Shown here piece after piece: positions 41,232-41,546 of a stretch of 41,546 nucleotides of DNA (positions are counted from its first letter, which is position 1; each line of letters opens with the position of its first letter). A model generated the notes under the pieces. The model made no database searches and was not told the origin of the DNA. It worked only from the letters and a program-made list of their open reading frames with translations. This DNA is from Planctomycetota bacterium (GTDB lineage: Bacteria; Planctomycetota; JAJSAM01; JAKLKS01): assembly GCA_023150535.1 (NCBI GenBank), contig JAKLKS010000006.1, positions 1 through 41,546 on the forward strand, read 5' to 3'. The translations under genes were made by a program, and so were the position numbers.

Positions 41232-41546
41232 TTTCCGACCTCCCCGCGGCCGCCGCGGCCCTCCGCGAGTGGGTCCTCCCCGCCTCGATCCAGGCCGCCG
41301 CCCTCCTCCTCGCCGTCCTCCTCGCCGACGCCCTCCTCCGCGGCCGCGCCTCCCCGAGGCTCCGCGCCGCCCTGTGGTGGGTCCTCGTCCTCCGCCTGCT
41401 CCTGCCCCCGACCCTCGCCGCCCCCTGGAGCCTCGACCTCCTCGCCCCCTCCGGCGGGGGGGGGAGGGACCGCCGCGCCCGCGGCCGCTCCGTCGATCCT
41501 CCTCCCCGCCCTCTGGGCCGCCGGCGCCGCGGTCGTCCAGGTCGGC
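41228..41546 (+). pseudogene. BlaR1/MecR1-like M56 peptidase gene, 5' part, frameshifted at a 9-G tract
   Basis: From GTG 41228 the frame encodes about 75 residues with two hydrophobic helices (SIQAAALLLAVLLADALL and LWWVLVLRLLLPPTL), the usual start of an M56 sensor-protease. At the run of nine G (41456-41464) the frame leaves coding sequence. Removing one G restores AAPSILLPALWAAGAAVVQV, the expected next membrane helix. It is therefore a frameshift, a phase-variable switch, or a sequencing error. The HExxH motif would lie beyond the window end. Confidence 0.6.

Overview
The window comes from a high-GC bacterium. The right third (about 28-41.5 kb) is extremely G+C-rich with almost every third codon position G or C, GTG starts are common, and several genes seem to start at or within a few bases of their transcription start. 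The sequence does not fix the phylum; a soil or environmental lineage such as Myxococcota or Acidobacteriota is only a guess.

Positions 1 to about 25.1 kb look like an integrative defence island inserted at a tRNA-Asp(GUC) gene. A tyrosine integrase and an excisionase-like HTH protein lie beside the 3' end of the tRNA, and the island extends leftward beyond the window. It holds: (i) a complete class 1 DISARM operon, drmD-drmMI-drmA-drmB-drmC, with overlapping genes, a divergent tandem-XRE regulator over a 16-bp palindrome, and a HEPN-domain (Rx4H) gene next to it; (ii) an uncharacterised cassette of a ParB-like protein with a Cys-rich segment, two small proteins, and a DUF5131 (phage Gp37/Gp68-type) protein split into two ATGA-overlapping ORFs that separate the three-Cys loop from the rest; (iii) a compact bacterial ubiquitin-like operon: a Ubl whose Gly-Gly is masked by six residues, an E2-like protein with no cysteine, and a JAB-E1 fusion, divergent from an XRE/ImmA-IrrE pair; (iv) an AlkB-like dioxygenase.

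Right of the tRNA, 25.4-32.4 kb is a second accessory stretch. It has a class II Fic protein, an AbiEi-type regulator with a leaderless self-overlapping promoter/operator, and a four-gene NAD/ADP-ribose operon (NrtR-like Nudix regulator, SPFH/band-7 protein, NAD-kinase-like protein, ADP-ribosylglycohydrolase) driven by a consensus promoter with an operator palindrome in its spacer. The operon's far end is scarred: a fifth gene and a convergent metallophosphoesterase gene both keep only their N-termini. A 50-bp relic of a second fic gene lies just upstream of the operon.

From 32.5 kb onward the genes look like chromosomal housekeeping: an M28 peptidase, a small protein and a PaaK-like ligase in one operon; two GNAT acetyltransferases; gatC-gatA-gatB for Asp/Glu-tRNA amidotransferase; a Cu/Zn superoxide dismutase lipoprotein; and a BlaI-type repressor with its textbook operator, coupled to a BlaR1/M56-type gene that is frameshifted at a 9-G tract and runs off the window.

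All function calls rest on reading the sequence and on recalled family motifs. No database search was run.
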